The notes: generated from the letters alone by a model not told the origin. A stretch of DNA of 64,000 nt from Streptomyces sp. NRRL F-6131 (GCA_000719695.1 JOHN01000005.1:1-64000); one strand, 5' to 3'. Positions 17,945 through 27,568 are shown, numbered from the stretch's first letter. Numbers and translations are program-made.

Positions 17945-19129
17945 TCAGCGGCGGAATTCGAGCAGCGGCACGAACTGCTCGACCGGGGTCATCGAACCGT
18001 GCAGGCCGATCATCGCGGACTCGCCGGGCTCGTTGCGGGAGGCGACGACGGCGATGTCGTCACGGGCGGCGGCGACCACGTCGCCGATCCGGTGGTAGAC
18101 CCGCTCGTCCACGACGGGGCCGAACCAGCCGGCCTCGATCGCCGCGTCCCGGGTGGCCACCCACATCCGGTCGCCGAGCACCTCGCTCCAGACCGCGTGG
18201 ACGTCGGCCGCGGCGCCGGGGACGGCGTAGACGTGACGGGCGCGGCCCTCGCCGCCGAGCAGGGCGACGCCGGCGCCGAGCTCCCAGTCCTCGTCGAAGT
18301 CGATCCGGTCCTCGGGGGCGATGTCGATCATGCCGTGGTCGGCGGTGACGTACATCGCCGAGCGCGGGGGCAACTGCTCGGCGAGCCTGCGGGCCAGCCG
18401 GTCGACCGCGTCCAGGGTCATCCGCCACTCGTCGGAGTCCACGCCGAAGCGGTGGCCCGCGCCGTCGAGTTCGCTGACGTACGTGTAGACGAGCGCGCGA
18501 TCGTGCTCGGCCAGCCAGGCGGCGGCCCGGTCCATCCGCTCCTCGCCGGTGGTGCGGCCGAGGAAGGTGCCGCCGGAGAGGGCGACCCGGGTGAGCGGGG
18601 TCTGCGCGAACAGCGGGGAGGACACCTGGGCGGTGGCCACCCCGGCGGCGTGCACCTGCTCGAAGACGGTGGGGTACGGCTGCCAGACCGCCGGGTCCGT
18701 GTGCGGCTGCCAGCGGAGCTGGTTCATCAGGTGCCCGGCGCCGGGCACCGCGACCGTGTAACCGGCCAGACCGTGCAGACCGGGCGGGGTGCCGGTGCCC
18801 ACCGAGGCCAGCGAGGTGGCGGTGGTCGACGGGAAGCCGGCGGTCAGCGGCCGACCGGTGCCGCCGAGCGAGCCGGCCGTCAGCGAGGAGAGGAACGGCG
18901 CGTACTCGGGGTGGCGCAGCAGCAGCTCCCAGCCCAGGCCGTCGACCAGGAAGACCACCGCGCGGTCGGCGGGCGCGAGCGGCAGCGCGGCGGTGAAGCC
19001 GGGTACGCCGAGGCCGGCCGCCACCGAGGGCAGCAGGTCGCAGAGCGAGCCGCTGCCGTAGGGCGGCGCGGGCGCGGTGGCGGGGTCGAGGAGCTCGAAG
19101 GCGTCGTGGCCGTCTGGGGCGAAGGGCAT
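17945..19129 (-). CDS. Alkaline-phosphatase-superfamily hydrolase (nucleotide pyrophosphatase-like)
   Basis: Metal-dependent phosphoesterase of 394 residues. Metal site residues are visible in LVDGLG (61-66, D63), the nucleophile Thr in FPSTTATS (99-106) and the DHG motif (TADHGMID) further on; a second Asp/His set is in the C-terminal half. This arrangement matches type I phosphodiesterase/nucleotide pyrophosphatases. There is no signal peptide, so it should act in the cytosol. The gene precedes tdk; substrate unknown. Confidence 0.9.
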   Translation of the reverse strand: MPFAPDGHDAFELLDPATAPAPPYGSGSLCDLLPSVAAGLGVPGFTAALPLAPADRAVVFLVDGLGWELLLRHPEYAPFLSSLTAGSLGGTGRPLTAGFPSTTATSLASVGTGTPPGLHGLAGYTVAVPGAGHLMNQLRWQPHTDPAVWQPYPTVFEQVHAAGVATAQVSSPLFAQTPLTRVALSGGTFLGRTTGEERMDRAAAWLAEHDRALVYTYVSELDGAGHRFGVDSDEWRMTLDAVDRLARRLAEQLPPRSAMYVTADHGMIDIAPEDRIDFDEDWELGAGVALLGGEGRARHVYAVPGAAADVHAVWSEVLGDRMWVATRDAAIEAGWFGPVVDERVYHRIGDVVAAARDDIAVVASRNEPGESAMIGLHGSMTPVEQFVPLLEFRR

Positions 19130-19288
19130 GGTGGCGGGGGTGGCTTCCTGGCTGGCCGGGGCGGCCCGGACGCGTGGGGACGGCGGCCGGGCGGCGGCGG
19201 GTCGGCGCCGGGCGGCGCGGGACGGTACGGGTCGGTGCTGTGCGTGCGGGCTCGTGCGGTGCGGGCTGCGCGGGCGGTGCGGTGCGGG

Positions 19289-19888
19289 TCAGACCCGGGG
19301 GCCGCCGGTGACGGTCGCCTCGGAGAGGGCGCGGGCGAAGACCAGCGCCTGGGCGACCGTCTCGGGGCCGTCGCCCGCCTCGCTGACCCGCAGCGACAGG
19401 TCGTCCGCGGTGGCGGAGCCGGTGTAGCCGTGGTCCGCCTCGCAGTTGGGGTCGGAGCAGCCGGCCGGTTCGAGGTCGAGGCGCTGGACGGCGCCCCAGC
19501 CGATGGTCAGCACCACCTCGCGGGGCAGGGTGCCCGGGGTGTAGGTCTCCGGGTTGGCGACCATCCGGCTGACCACGACGGAGCCGATCCGGTCCAGGCG
19601 GACGCTCTCGGTGGAGGTGGTGGCGAGCGGGACGGCGGGGCTGCTGGCGTCCCCGGTCTGCTCGTCGGTGTGGCTCACCACGAAGCGGGTCGGGGTCAGC
19701 ACCAGCACGGTGACGTGCCGGCGCACCTCGTTGGCGTCGAAGGTGGTCTCCTGGTGCACCAGGTAGGAGCTGATCGGCTCGGGACCCACCGCGGACTCGA
19801 CGGCTTCGGACACCAGGGCCGGGTAGTAGCCGCTGCGCTCGATCGCGGAACGCAGGTCCTGCGTGGTGGTGGTACCGGTCTTGGCCAT
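19289..19888 (-). CDS. DUF5998 family protein
   Basis: A 199-residue actinobacterial protein of unknown function. It appears cytosolic, with a beta-rich middle and a pair of cysteines in GCSDPNCEADHGY (about 145-157), a possible metal site. I chose ATG 19888 because GGAG is properly placed upstream; the upstream extension is rich in Arg/Gly and unlikely to be coding. About 160 bases of GGTGCGG-rich spacer separate it from the next leftward gene. Confidence 0.85.
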   Translation of the reverse strand: MAKTGTTTTQDLRSAIERSGYYPALVSEAVESAVGPEPISSYLVHQETTFDANEVRRHVTVLVLTPTRFVVSHTDEQTGDASSPAVPLATTSTESVRLDRIGSVVVSRMVANPETYTPGTLPREVVLTIGWGAVQRLDLEPAGCSDPNCEADHGYTGSATADDLSLRVSEAGDGPETVAQALVFARALSEATVTGGPRV

Positions 19889-19982
19889 AACTCCATCCTG
19901 GCATGGTCCGCCGACGAAGCGGGCGGCACGGCGCCGAGCTCCGGACAACGGGCGCCCGCGGTCCGGACGCAACCAAGGAAGG

Positions 19983-22850
19983 TTACAGCGTGCTCATCGC
20001 GCGCGGGCCCAGATCACTGCGGACCGGCAGGGGCGCGATGCGCACGCGCGCCCCCAGGATCGCCAGCCCGTGCGGGGCGACGACCACCGGTTCGAGGTCC
20101 ACCGAGGCGACCTCCGGCAGGTCGTCGACCAGCCGGGACACCCGGAGCAGCAGCTCCTCCAGGGCGTCGGTGTCGACGGCCTCGGCCCCGCGCCAGCCGA
20201 ACAGCAGGGGTGACGCCCGGACCTCGCGGACCAGTGAGGCGACGTCCTGGTCGGTGGCCGGAACCAGTCGGTGGGCGACGTCACCGAGCAGTTCGGCCGG
20301 GGCGCCGGCCAGGCCGAAGGAGAGGATCGCGCCGACCGCCGGGTCGACGGTGGCGCCGATCACGGTGTCCACCCCGCGGGGGGCGAGCCGCTGGACCACG
20401 AGCCGGGCGTCGGCGGCGCCGCCGAGCAGGCCGTCCAGCTCGCGGTGCGCGTGCCGCAGGCCGGGCTCGCCGGTCAGGTCGAGCCGGACGCTGCCGAGGT
20501 CCGGGCGGTGGCGCAGGTGCGGGGCGGTGGCCTTGAGCGCGACGGGGTAGCCGAGGGTGGCGGCGGCCCGTACGGCGCTCTCCTCGTCGGGGGCGGGCAG
20601 GGTCGGCGAGACGTCGATGCCGTAGCGGGCGAGCAGGGCGGCGGCCTCGGCGTCGGGCAGGGTGATCCGGGCGCCGCCGGGCTGGGTCCGGGCGGCGGCC
20701 GCGGAGCGGGTGGAGAGCGCGGCGTCGACCAGGACGCGGGCCCCGGCCTCGTCGATCCGGTCGAGTTCGGGGACCCGCGCGGTCTCCTCGGCCTCGGCCA
20801 TCCGGCGGCGCCAGTCGGCGTAGTGGACGGCGTGGGCGAGGGCCCGCACCGCCCGCTCGGGCGCGGGGTAGGCGGGGATGCCGCCGGGGCGCAGCCGGCT
20901 CGGCAGGTCGGTGAGCGCCAGGTGGGCGAGGAGCAGCGGCTTGCCGGCGGCCCGGGCGCGCTCGCCGGCGTCGAGCAGGGCGGCGGCGATCTCCGGGTCG
21001 TCGGAGCCGACCTCGGGCTCGTCCGGTCCGGTCAGCCGGCCGCCCATGAAGGCGTGGGCGGAGGTGCCGATCGGCGGGATGGCGACGGCGATCACCGCGT
21101 CCACCCCGGGGTCGGTCAGCGCGGTGTCCAGGGCGATCCGGAAGTTCTCGCCGGTGGCGGCGGTGGTCAGGTCGACGGGGGTGCGCGGGCGCAGTCCGGC
21201 GGAGAGGCAGGCGTCGTGGGTGAGCAGGCCCAGGGAGTCGGAGTTGCCGATCACCGCGACCCGGCCGCCGGGCGGCAGCGGCTGGAGGGCGAGCAGTTCC
21301 CCGGTGTCGTACAGCTCGGTGATGGTCTCCACCCGGGTGACGCCGGCCTGTTGGAAGAGCGCGTCGACGGTGGCGTCGCGCAGGCCGCTGGCGGTGGGCG
21401 GGACGGCGTGGCCGGGCGGCAGGCTGCCGGTGTGGCGGGCGCCCTTGACCACGACGATCGGCTTGGCCTGGGCGAGCCGGCGGGCGATCCGGGTGAACTT
21501 GCGGGGGTTGCCGAAGGACTCCAGGTAGAGCAGGACGACGTCGGTGGCCGGGTCCTCGGCCCAGTACTGGAGGAAGTCGTTGCCGGAGACGTCGGCGCGG
21601 TTGCCGACCGAGGCGAAGGAGGAGATGCCGAGGCCGCGCCGGTGGCCGGCCTCCAGCAGGGCGACGCCGATCGCGCCGGACTGGCAGAAGACGCCGAAGC
21701 CGCCGCGCGCCGGCAGCACCGGGGCGAGCGAGGCGTTCAGCGGGTGCCCGGGGTCGGTGGAGATGAGGCCGAAGGCGTTCGGGCCGATCACCCGCATGCC
21801 GGCCGCGCGGGCCTGGCGGATCAGGGCGCGCTGGCGCTCGCGGCCCTCCGCCCCGGTCTCGGCGTAGCCGGCGGTGACCACCACCAGGCCCTGGACGCCG
21901 TGCGCGCCGCACTCGGCGACCGCCGCGGGCACCGCGGAGGCGGGGACGGCGATCACCGCGAGGTCGACCGGGCCGGGGATCTCCAGGATCGAGCGGTGCA
22001 CCGGGACGCCGTCCAGTTCGGTGCCGGGCGGGGCGTTGCGGTTCACCGCGTACACCGGCCGGTCGTCGTCGGCGAAGCCGGTCAGCAGGTCGCGCAGCAG
22101 GGCCCGGCCGACGGTCTGCGGGTGGCGCGAGGCGCCGATCACCGCGACCGAGCGCGGGGTGAGCAGCCGCTGGACGGAGCGGGCCTCGGCGCGGTGCTCG
22201 CGGGCCCGCATGACGGCGAGCGAGGCGGCGGTGGGTTCGAGGTCGAACTCCAGGTGGACGACACCGTCGGTGAAGCTGCGGCGCTGCACGTAGCCGGCGT
22301 CGGTGAAGACCTTCACCATCTTGCGGTTCTCCGGCAGCACCTCGGCCTGGAAGCGGCGGATGCCGCGTTCCTGGGCGACCGCGGCGATGTGCTCCAGCAG
22401 GGCGGAGGCGACGCCGCGGCCCTGGTGGGCGTCCTGGACCAGGAAGGCGACCTCGGCGTCGGTGCCGGTCTCCGAGGGGCGGCCGTCGGCGTCGATCCGG
22501 TCGTAGCGGACGGTGGCGATGAAGCGGTCGCGGACGACGACGGCGAGGCCGACCCGGTTGACGAAGTCGTGGTGGGTGAAGCGGCGGACGTCCTTGTCGG
22601 AGAGCCGGGGGTAGGGCGCGAAGAAGCGGAAGTACTTGGACTGGTCCGAGACCTGCTCGTAGAACTCCACCAGGCGGCCGGCGTCGGCGGGCGTGATCGG
22701 ACGGATCCGGGCCGTGCCGCCGTCGCGCAGCAGGACGTCGGCCTCCCAGTGCTGGGGGTAGTCGGGGCCGGTCGGACCGGGGTCCTGGCGGGCCGCCGCC
22801 CGGTCGCGCTGCGGGTCCTGCTCGGGGTGCGGTGCCGCGGAGTCGTCCAC
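19983..22850 (-). CDS. GNAT fused to NDP-forming acyl-CoA-synthetase-like domains (Pat-type protein acetyltransferase)
   Basis: A 955-residue multidomain protein. A GNAT acetyltransferase (about 40-195; QGRGVASALLE acetyl-CoA loop) is followed by a CoA-binding Rossmann domain (from about 230, VAVIGASRHPQTVG), a succinyl-CoA-synthetase-like domain and a C-terminal ATP-grasp domain. Here GNAT is N-terminal, as in Streptomyces Pat enzymes that acetylate acetyl-CoA synthetase. Start is GTG 22850; no ribosome site is visible and TAACCT lies about 8 bases upstream, so the mRNA may be leaderless. Confidence 0.9.
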   Translation of the reverse strand: MDDSAAPHPEQDPQRDRAAARQDPGPTGPDYPQHWEADVLLRDGGTARIRPITPADAGRLVEFYEQVSDQSKYFRFFAPYPRLSDKDVRRFTHHDFVNRVGLAVVVRDRFIATVRYDRIDADGRPSETGTDAEVAFLVQDAHQGRGVASALLEHIAAVAQERGIRRFQAEVLPENRKMVKVFTDAGYVQRRSFTDGVVHLEFDLEPTAASLAVMRAREHRAEARSVQRLLTPRSVAVIGASRHPQTVGRALLRDLLTGFADDDRPVYAVNRNAPPGTELDGVPVHRSILEIPGPVDLAVIAVPASAVPAAVAECGAHGVQGLVVVTAGYAETGAEGRERQRALIRQARAAGMRVIGPNAFGLISTDPGHPLNASLAPVLPARGGFGVFCQSGAIGVALLEAGHRRGLGISSFASVGNRADVSGNDFLQYWAEDPATDVVLLYLESFGNPRKFTRIARRLAQAKPIVVVKGARHTGSLPPGHAVPPTASGLRDATVDALFQQAGVTRVETITELYDTGELLALQPLPPGGRVAVIGNSDSLGLLTHDACLSAGLRPRTPVDLTTAATGENFRIALDTALTDPGVDAVIAVAIPPIGTSAHAFMGGRLTGPDEPEVGSDDPEIAAALLDAGERARAAGKPLLLAHLALTDLPSRLRPGGIPAYPAPERAVRALAHAVHYADWRRRMAEAEETARVPELDRIDEAGARVLVDAALSTRSAAAARTQPGGARITLPDAEAAALLARYGIDVSPTLPAPDEESAVRAAATLGYPVALKATAPHLRHRPDLGSVRLDLTGEPGLRHAHRELDGLLGGAADARLVVQRLAPRGVDTVIGATVDPAVGAILSFGLAGAPAELLGDVAHRLVPATDQDVASLVREVRASPLLFGWRGAEAVDTDALEELLLRVSRLVDDLPEVASVDLEPVVVAPHGLAILGARVRIAPLPVRSDLGPRAMSTL

Positions 22851-23010
22851 GATCGTCAGGTTATCCGGCGGCGAGCCGAATGGCGCCGGACGTGCGTTCG
22901 CGGCAGGGTGGACAGGGCCTCTGAACGGGGATTATGTGCCGTTTATGGCTCCGAAAGAAACAATCACAAGTCCCGAACGCGGCGGCTCGCAGGGGTCGAC
23001 TGCGTGCAAC

Positions 23011-23026
23011 ACTGGTCTAGACAACA
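23011..23026. promoter_or_regulatory. DasR-type operator (dre) upstream of ptsH
   Basis: ACTGGTCTAGACAACA closely matches the known Streptomyces DasR consensus built around TGGTCTAGACCA. It is centred about 63 bases upstream of the HPr start codon. DasR links PTS genes to N-acetylglucosamine. Confidence 0.8.
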
Positions 23027-23080
23027 CGGTCGATCTCCCCCATCCCGACCGTGACCAGCTTTACCGGAAAGGCACGTCTC

Positions 23081-23362
23081 ATGGCTGAGCGCCGCGTCAC
23101 CATCGGTTGGGCCGAGGGCCTGCACGCCCGTCCCGCCTCCGTCTTCGTCAAGGCCGTGGCGGCCACCGGCGTGCCGATCACCATCGCCAAGCCGGGCGGC
23201 ACCCCGGTCAACGCCGGCTCGATGCTCGGCCTGCTGGCGCTCGGCGCGCAGGGCGGCGAGGAGGTCGTGCTGGCCTCCGACGCCGAGGGCGCCGACGCGG
23301 CCCTGGACCGCCTGGCCAAGCTGGTCCAGGAGGGCCTGGACGAGCTGCCCGCCGCGGCCTGA
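23081..23362 (+). CDS. ptsH: PTS phosphocarrier protein HPr
   Basis: Carries phosphate from enzyme I to the sugar-specific EIIA proteins. The 93-residue protein has the active-site His in GLHARPAS (H15) and the regulatory Ser region in NAGSMLGLL (S47). The start is ATG 23081 with GGAAAGG upstream. A DasR-like operator lies in the promoter and a strong hairpin follows the gene. It is divergent from the Pat-type gene. Confidence 0.95.
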   Translation: MAERRVTIGWAEGLHARPASVFVKAVAATGVPITIAKPGGTPVNAGSMLGLLALGAQGGEEVVLASDAEGADAALDRLAKLVQEGLDELPAAA

Positions 23363-23400
23363 GCCGCCCCGCGGGCCCACGGCCCGCACCACGCACACGT

Positions 23401-23441
23401 CCGGAGCCCGGGCCCCGTTGGTCGGGGGGCCCGGGCTCCGG
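23401..23441. terminator. Perfect 16-bp hairpin between convergent genes
   Basis: Arms 23401-23416 and 23426-23441 are fully complementary around a 9-nt loop, between ptsH and the leftward FtsX-type permease gene. Confidence 0.88.
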
Positions 23442-23456
23442 TGCGCGCGGCGGCGG

Positions 23457-26027
23457 TCAGCCGGACGCGATGGCCCGCAGGATGTCCAGCCGGGCCGCCC
23501 GACGGGCCGGCCGCAACCCGGCCACCGCGCCCGCCACCAGCCCGGCCACCAGCACCACGGACAGCTGGAGCGGCGGGACGGCGAAGCTGCCCGTCCCCTC
23601 GGTGTCGGCCGCGCGCACCAGCGCCCAGCCCAGGAACGCGCCCAGGCCCAGTCCGCCGATCGTGCCGAACAGCGCCACCAGCACCGACTCCCAGCGCACC
23701 ATCGCGCGCAGCTGGCTGCGGGTCTGGCCGACCGCGCGCAGCAGACCCAGTTCCCTGGTCCGCTCGTGCACCGCCAGGGTCAGCGTGTTGGCGATCCCCA
23801 GCAGCGCGATCAGCACCGCGAGCGCCAGCAGCGCGTAGACCACCGAGAGCATGATGTCGACCACCGAGGCGGCGCTCTTCGCGTACTCCGACCGGGTCTG
23901 CACCTTCAGGTCGCCGAACGGGGCCGCCGCCGCCGTCACCGCCGCCTTGCCGGCCGACAGCGAGACACCGTCCTTCAGCGCGACCGCCACCAGCGAGTCG
24001 GCGTCCTGCCCCTTGTGCGGGGCCCAGGCCTCCCGGGTGACCAGGTAGTCGCCGGCCAGCTCACTGCCCTGGTAGAGCGCCTTCACCGTGAACGGCGCCT
24101 CGACGCCGTCACTGAACCGCACCGGCAGCGTCGTGCCCACCTGCCAGCCGTGCTTCTCCGCCTCCGTCCGGGCCACCGCCAGTCCGTCGGTGCCCAGTTG
24201 GAGCGAACCGTCCACCCGGCCGAGGTCGACGATGCCGGCCAGCCGGCCCGGGTCGGTGACGTCCAGGGTCCGGCCGTGACCGTCCACCCGCGCCACGCCC
24301 CGGCCCAGGCCCACGCTCTGCCGCACCTCGGGCAGCCCGCCGACCGCGTCCGCCAGCTTCGGGCTGAGCGCGCCCGGCCGGAAGCCGCCGGTGGAGACCG
24401 CGAGGTCCCCGGCGAAGGTCCGGCTCACCGTGTCGTCCATGGTGGCCTTGATCGACGCGCCGAAGACGGTGAACAGCGAGACCACCGTGACCCCGACCAT
24501 CAGCGCGCTGGCCGTGGCCGCCGTCCGCTTCGGGTTGCGGGTCGCGTTGCGCTTCGCCAGCACCCCCGGCATGCCGCGCAGCCTCGGCAGCGGAGCACCC
24601 AGCACCCGCACCACGAAGGTCGCGAACACCGGACCGAGCACCACCACGCCGAGCAGCGTGGTCACCGCCCCGCCCGCGGTCAGCCCGACCGAAGGACCGT
24701 CGGTCGCGCCGACCACCGTGCCGACCGCCCCGGCCGCCGCCAGCAGCACGCCCGCGATCCAGCGGATCCGCCCGGCCCGGCCGTCCGCGGCGCCGTCCAC
24801 GGCCACCGCCCGCATCGCGGCCAGCGGCGCCGTCCGGCCCGCCCGCACGGCCGGCGCCACCGCGGAGGCGACCGCCGTGACCGTGCCCACCGCCAGCGGC
24901 AGCACCACCGAGACCACGCCGATCACCAGACCGCCGGTCGGCAGGTTGAAACCGATCACCTTGAACAGCGACTTCAGCCCGGCCGCCACCCCGATCCCGC
25001 CGAGCAGCCCGGCCACCGAGGCGGCCAGCCCGACCACCACCGCCTCCGCCAGGGTCGCCCCCAGCACCTGGCCGCGCGCCGCGCCCAGCGCGCGCAGCAG
25101 CGCGTTCTCCCTGGTCCGCTGCGCCACCACGATGGCGAAGGTGTTGTGGATGGTGAAGGTCGCCACCAGCAGGGCGATGCCCGCGAAGACCAGCAGCAGG
25201 GTGGTGAACATGGTCAGGAAGCGGCTGGACACCTGCGCGGTGGCCTCCTCCGAGACCTTGGTCCCGGTCACCGCCTCCAGCCCGGCCGGCAGCTTCGCCG
25301 ACAGCGCCGTCACCAGCTCCTGCTGGGAGAGCCCGTCGGCGGCCCGGAACTGGATCGAGGTGGCCTGGCCCTGCCCCTTCGGGGTCAGGTACCGCTGGGC
25401 GTCCGCCAGAGTCAGACCGGTGTAGGTGTTCTGGCCCATGCCGTCGGCCTCGGCACCGAAGGTCGCGATGCCGACGATCGTCACCGACACCGGGTCGGGG
25501 GCGCGCAGGACGGTCGTGTCGCCGATCTTCAGCTCACCGGCCTTGGCCGCGCCCCGGTTGATCACCGCCTCCCCCGGCTGCTGCGGCGCCCGGCCCTCGG
25601 CCAGCCGGTACGGGTTGAGTCCGCTGTCGGCCTGCCAGTAGCCGGCCAGCGTGGGCGGCCCCTGGCCGCCCACCGCCTTGCCGTTCTTGCCGATCAGCTG
25701 ACCGGAGCCCTGGATGGCCGGCTCGGCGGCCGCGACCCCGGGCACCTGGCGCAGCTGGTCGGCCAGCGCGATGTCCACCGGGGCGCGGACGCCGCCGAAG
25801 GTGTTCTCGGTGTCCATCACGTCGGCGCTGCGCACCACCGCGTCGGTGCCGCGGTTGGCATCGGCGAACAGGGTGTCGAAGCTGCCGCGCAGGGTGTCGC
25901 CCAGCACCAGGGTGCCGGTCAGGAAGCTCACCCCGAGCAGGATCGCGGTGAACGTCCCGGCCAGCCGGCGCTTGTGCGCGGCCAGCGAACGCAGACTGAT
26001 CCGCAGGGTGGCGGTGGCGCTGCTCAT
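23457..26027 (-). CDS. FtsX-type ABC permease (MacB-like)
   Basis: An 856-residue ABC permease with a first TM (about 19-40), a large extracytoplasmic domain, three helices, a second FtsX half with another periplasm-type domain and three C-terminal helices ending in a short basic tail. This is the duplicated FtsX architecture of MacB/LolC-like exporters that act mechanically rather than as channels. ATG 26027 overlaps the stop of the ATPase gene by ATGA, so the two are translationally coupled. Substrate unknown; lipid, peptide or antibiotic export are possible. Confidence 0.92.
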   Translation of the reverse strand: MSSATATLRISLRSLAAHKRRLAGTFTAILLGVSFLTGTLVLGDTLRGSFDTLFADANRGTDAVVRSADVMDTENTFGGVRAPVDIALADQLRQVPGVAAAEPAIQGSGQLIGKNGKAVGGQGPPTLAGYWQADSGLNPYRLAEGRAPQQPGEAVINRGAAKAGELKIGDTTVLRAPDPVSVTIVGIATFGAEADGMGQNTYTGLTLADAQRYLTPKGQGQATSIQFRAADGLSQQELVTALSAKLPAGLEAVTGTKVSEEATAQVSSRFLTMFTTLLLVFAGIALLVATFTIHNTFAIVVAQRTRENALLRALGAARGQVLGATLAEAVVVGLAASVAGLLGGIGVAAGLKSLFKVIGFNLPTGGLVIGVVSVVLPLAVGTVTAVASAVAPAVRAGRTAPLAAMRAVAVDGAADGRAGRIRWIAGVLLAAAGAVGTVVGATDGPSVGLTAGGAVTTLLGVVVLGPVFATFVVRVLGAPLPRLRGMPGVLAKRNATRNPKRTAATASALMVGVTVVSLFTVFGASIKATMDDTVSRTFAGDLAVSTGGFRPGALSPKLADAVGGLPEVRQSVGLGRGVARVDGHGRTLDVTDPGRLAGIVDLGRVDGSLQLGTDGLAVARTEAEKHGWQVGTTLPVRFSDGVEAPFTVKALYQGSELAGDYLVTREAWAPHKGQDADSLVAVALKDGVSLSAGKAAVTAAAAPFGDLKVQTRSEYAKSAASVVDIMLSVVYALLALAVLIALLGIANTLTLAVHERTRELGLLRAVGQTRSQLRAMVRWESVLVALFGTIGGLGLGAFLGWALVRAADTEGTGSFAVPPLQLSVVLVAGLVAGAVAGLRPARRAARLDILRAIASG

Positions 26028-26818
26028 GACCGGCCGCCTCCCCGGGCGGACGAGGGGCCGTGCTCGAAGGCCTTCATCCGGTCCAGCACCCCGGCCGGGG
26101 TGGGCCGCTCCATGCGGTCCACCAGTCGGCCGTCGGCGAGGAACAGCACCTCGTCCGCGTACCCGGCGGCGGTCGGGTCGTGGGTGACCATGACCACCGT
26201 CTGGTCCATCTCGTCCACCGCGCGGCGCATCAGCTCCAGCACCTCGGCGCCGGTCCGGGAGTCCAGGTTGCCGGTCGGCTCGTCCGCGAAGACCACCTCG
26301 GGACGGCCGGCCAGCGCCCGGGCCAGCGCGACCCGCTGCTGCTGGCCGCCGGAGAGCTCGGTCGGCCGGTGGTCGAGCCGGTCCCGCAGGCCGACCGCGT
26401 CGATCAGGGTCTCCACCCACGCGCGGTCCACCTCGCCGCCGGCCAGGTCGACCGGCAGCGTGATGTTCTCCCGGGCGGTCAGCACCGGCACCAGGTTGAA
26501 GGACTGGAAGACGAAACCGATCCGCTCCCGGCGCAGCAGGGTCAGCCTGCGGTCACTGAGGTTCTCCAGCTCGGTGTCGCCGATCATCGCGGTACCGGCG
26601 GTCAGCCGGTCCAGCCCCGCCGCGCAGTGCAGCAGGGTGGACTTGCCGGAGCCGGACGGACCCATGATCGCGGTGAGCCGGCCGGCCGGGAAGCCGACGG
26701 TCACGTGGTCCAGGGCGCGGACCTCGGTGCGTCCGATGCCGTAGACCTTGACCGCGTCGGCCACCCGGGCGGCCATCCGGTCGGTCTCGACCAGTTCGAG
26801 GACCGGGAAGGTGGTCAC
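26024..26818 (-). CDS. ABC transporter ATPase (MacB/LolD type)
   Basis: A 264-residue ATPase energising the adjacent FtsX permease. Visible motifs are Walker A GPSGSGKST (53-61), Q loop with VFQSFN, signature LSGGQQQR, Walker B VVFADEP and H switch VTHD. The GTG start at 26818 overlaps the SHOCT-protein stop as GTGA and its own stop overlaps the permease start as ATGA, giving a tightly coupled three-gene operon. Confidence 0.94.
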   Translation of the reverse strand: MTTFPVLELVETDRMAARVADAVKVYGIGRTEVRALDHVTVGFPAGRLTAIMGPSGSGKSTLLHCAAGLDRLTAGTAMIGDTELENLSDRRLTLLRRERIGFVFQSFNLVPVLTARENITLPVDLAGGEVDRAWVETLIDAVGLRDRLDHRPTELSGGQQQRVALARALAGRPEVVFADEPTGNLDSRTGAEVLELMRRAVDEMDQTVVMVTHDPTAAGYADEVLFLADGRLVDRMERPTPAGVLDRMKAFEHGPSSARGGGRS

Positions 26819-27219
26819 TTGCCACCGCCCTGACCCGGCTTGGTGTCGCCCGGACCGTCCTGGAGGTGCTCCAGCAGGGTGTCCCGGCGGGTGCGGTAAT
26901 CCTCCTCGGTGATCTCACCGTCCGCGTACCGGCGGGCCAGGCTCGCCAGCGGGGCCTCGGTGCCGCCGCCGCCCCACGGGCCGCCCCGCCAGCCCGGGCC
27001 GCCGCCCCAGGGGCCGCCCCACTGGCCGGCCCACGGCGGGCCCCACGGCCCGCGCCGGGCCCAGCCGCCGCGGCGGCGGAACACGGTGAACACGGTGATC
27101 AGGACGATCAGCCAGAACAGCGGGAAGAGCAGGAACCACGGACCCGGGCCGCCCCCGTTGTTCCACGGGCCCCAGCCGTCCCGGCAGTACGCGTCGGCGA
27201 GCAGTGCGGTGCTCTGCAT
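26815..27219 (-). CDS. SHOCT-domain membrane protein with Trp/Gly-rich linker
   Basis: A 134-residue protein with a short exterior N-terminus, one TM (about 27-48), a remarkable Trp/Gly/Pro/Arg-rich linker (about 50-85) and a C-terminal SHOCT helix pair (about 92-120: LARRYADGEITEEDYRTRRD). SHOCT domains mediate oligomerisation or partner binding. ATG 27219 is chosen because GAGGAG lies upstream. First gene of the ABC export operon, coupled to the ATPase gene. Confidence 0.88.
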   Translation of the reverse strand: MQSTALLADAYCRDGWGPWNNGGGPGPWFLLFPLFWLIVLITVFTVFRRRGGWARRGPWGPPWAGQWGGPWGGGPGWRGGPWGGGGTEAPLASLARRYADGEITEEDYRTRRDTLLEHLQDGPGDTKPGQGGGK

Positions 27220-27568
27220 GTCGGTCAACTCCTCGGTGTGCCCCGCACGTTCGGACGGGGGGCCGCGCCGGCCCCGGACGGTCTCCGAGGCCACCACGAG
27301 CATCTCCGCGGGAGGGGGTCCGGCGCGTCCTCCGGGGAGCGGCACCGCGGGTACGACACCGGGAGTACGGCCCGGGACGCGGGCTGCTCCCGCGCGGGAC
27401 CCGCCCCGGGCCGAAGGGGCGCGCCGGTGCCGAAAGGGTGGGCCCCTCCTGCCCGATGGCGGGCAAGGAGGGCGAGCGAGGACGACGCGAGGACGACGCG
27501 GGGTACGAGCTGCGTCGGAGCGCCGACCGTCGGCGCGGACGAGAGCGCACCGGAGGCGAGCGGGCGAG
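27220..27568. other. Intergenic region, 349 bp
   Basis: Holds the promoter of the SHOCT-ABC-FtsX operon near its left end and the 3' flank of the NarL-type regulator at the right. Besides a hairpin at 27445-27471 I see no gene or repeat. Confidence 0.45.
27445..27471. terminator. Hairpin downstream of the DesK/NarL-type pair
   Basis: GCCCG/CGGGC (27451-27455 with 27460-27464) extended by CCTCC/GGAGG across a small bulge, loop ATGG. Confidence 0.55.

Noticed and set aside
17336..20536. Very long plus-strand open frame of over 1000 codons
   Set aside because: It runs opposite tdk, the phosphatase, DUF5998 and part of the acetyltransferase genes, which all show family motifs; the frame is a shadow.
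23418..26744. Long plus-strand frame opposite the ABC permease
   Set aside because: Composition is His/Arg/Gln-rich low complexity, without a ribosome site; a mirror of the real gene.
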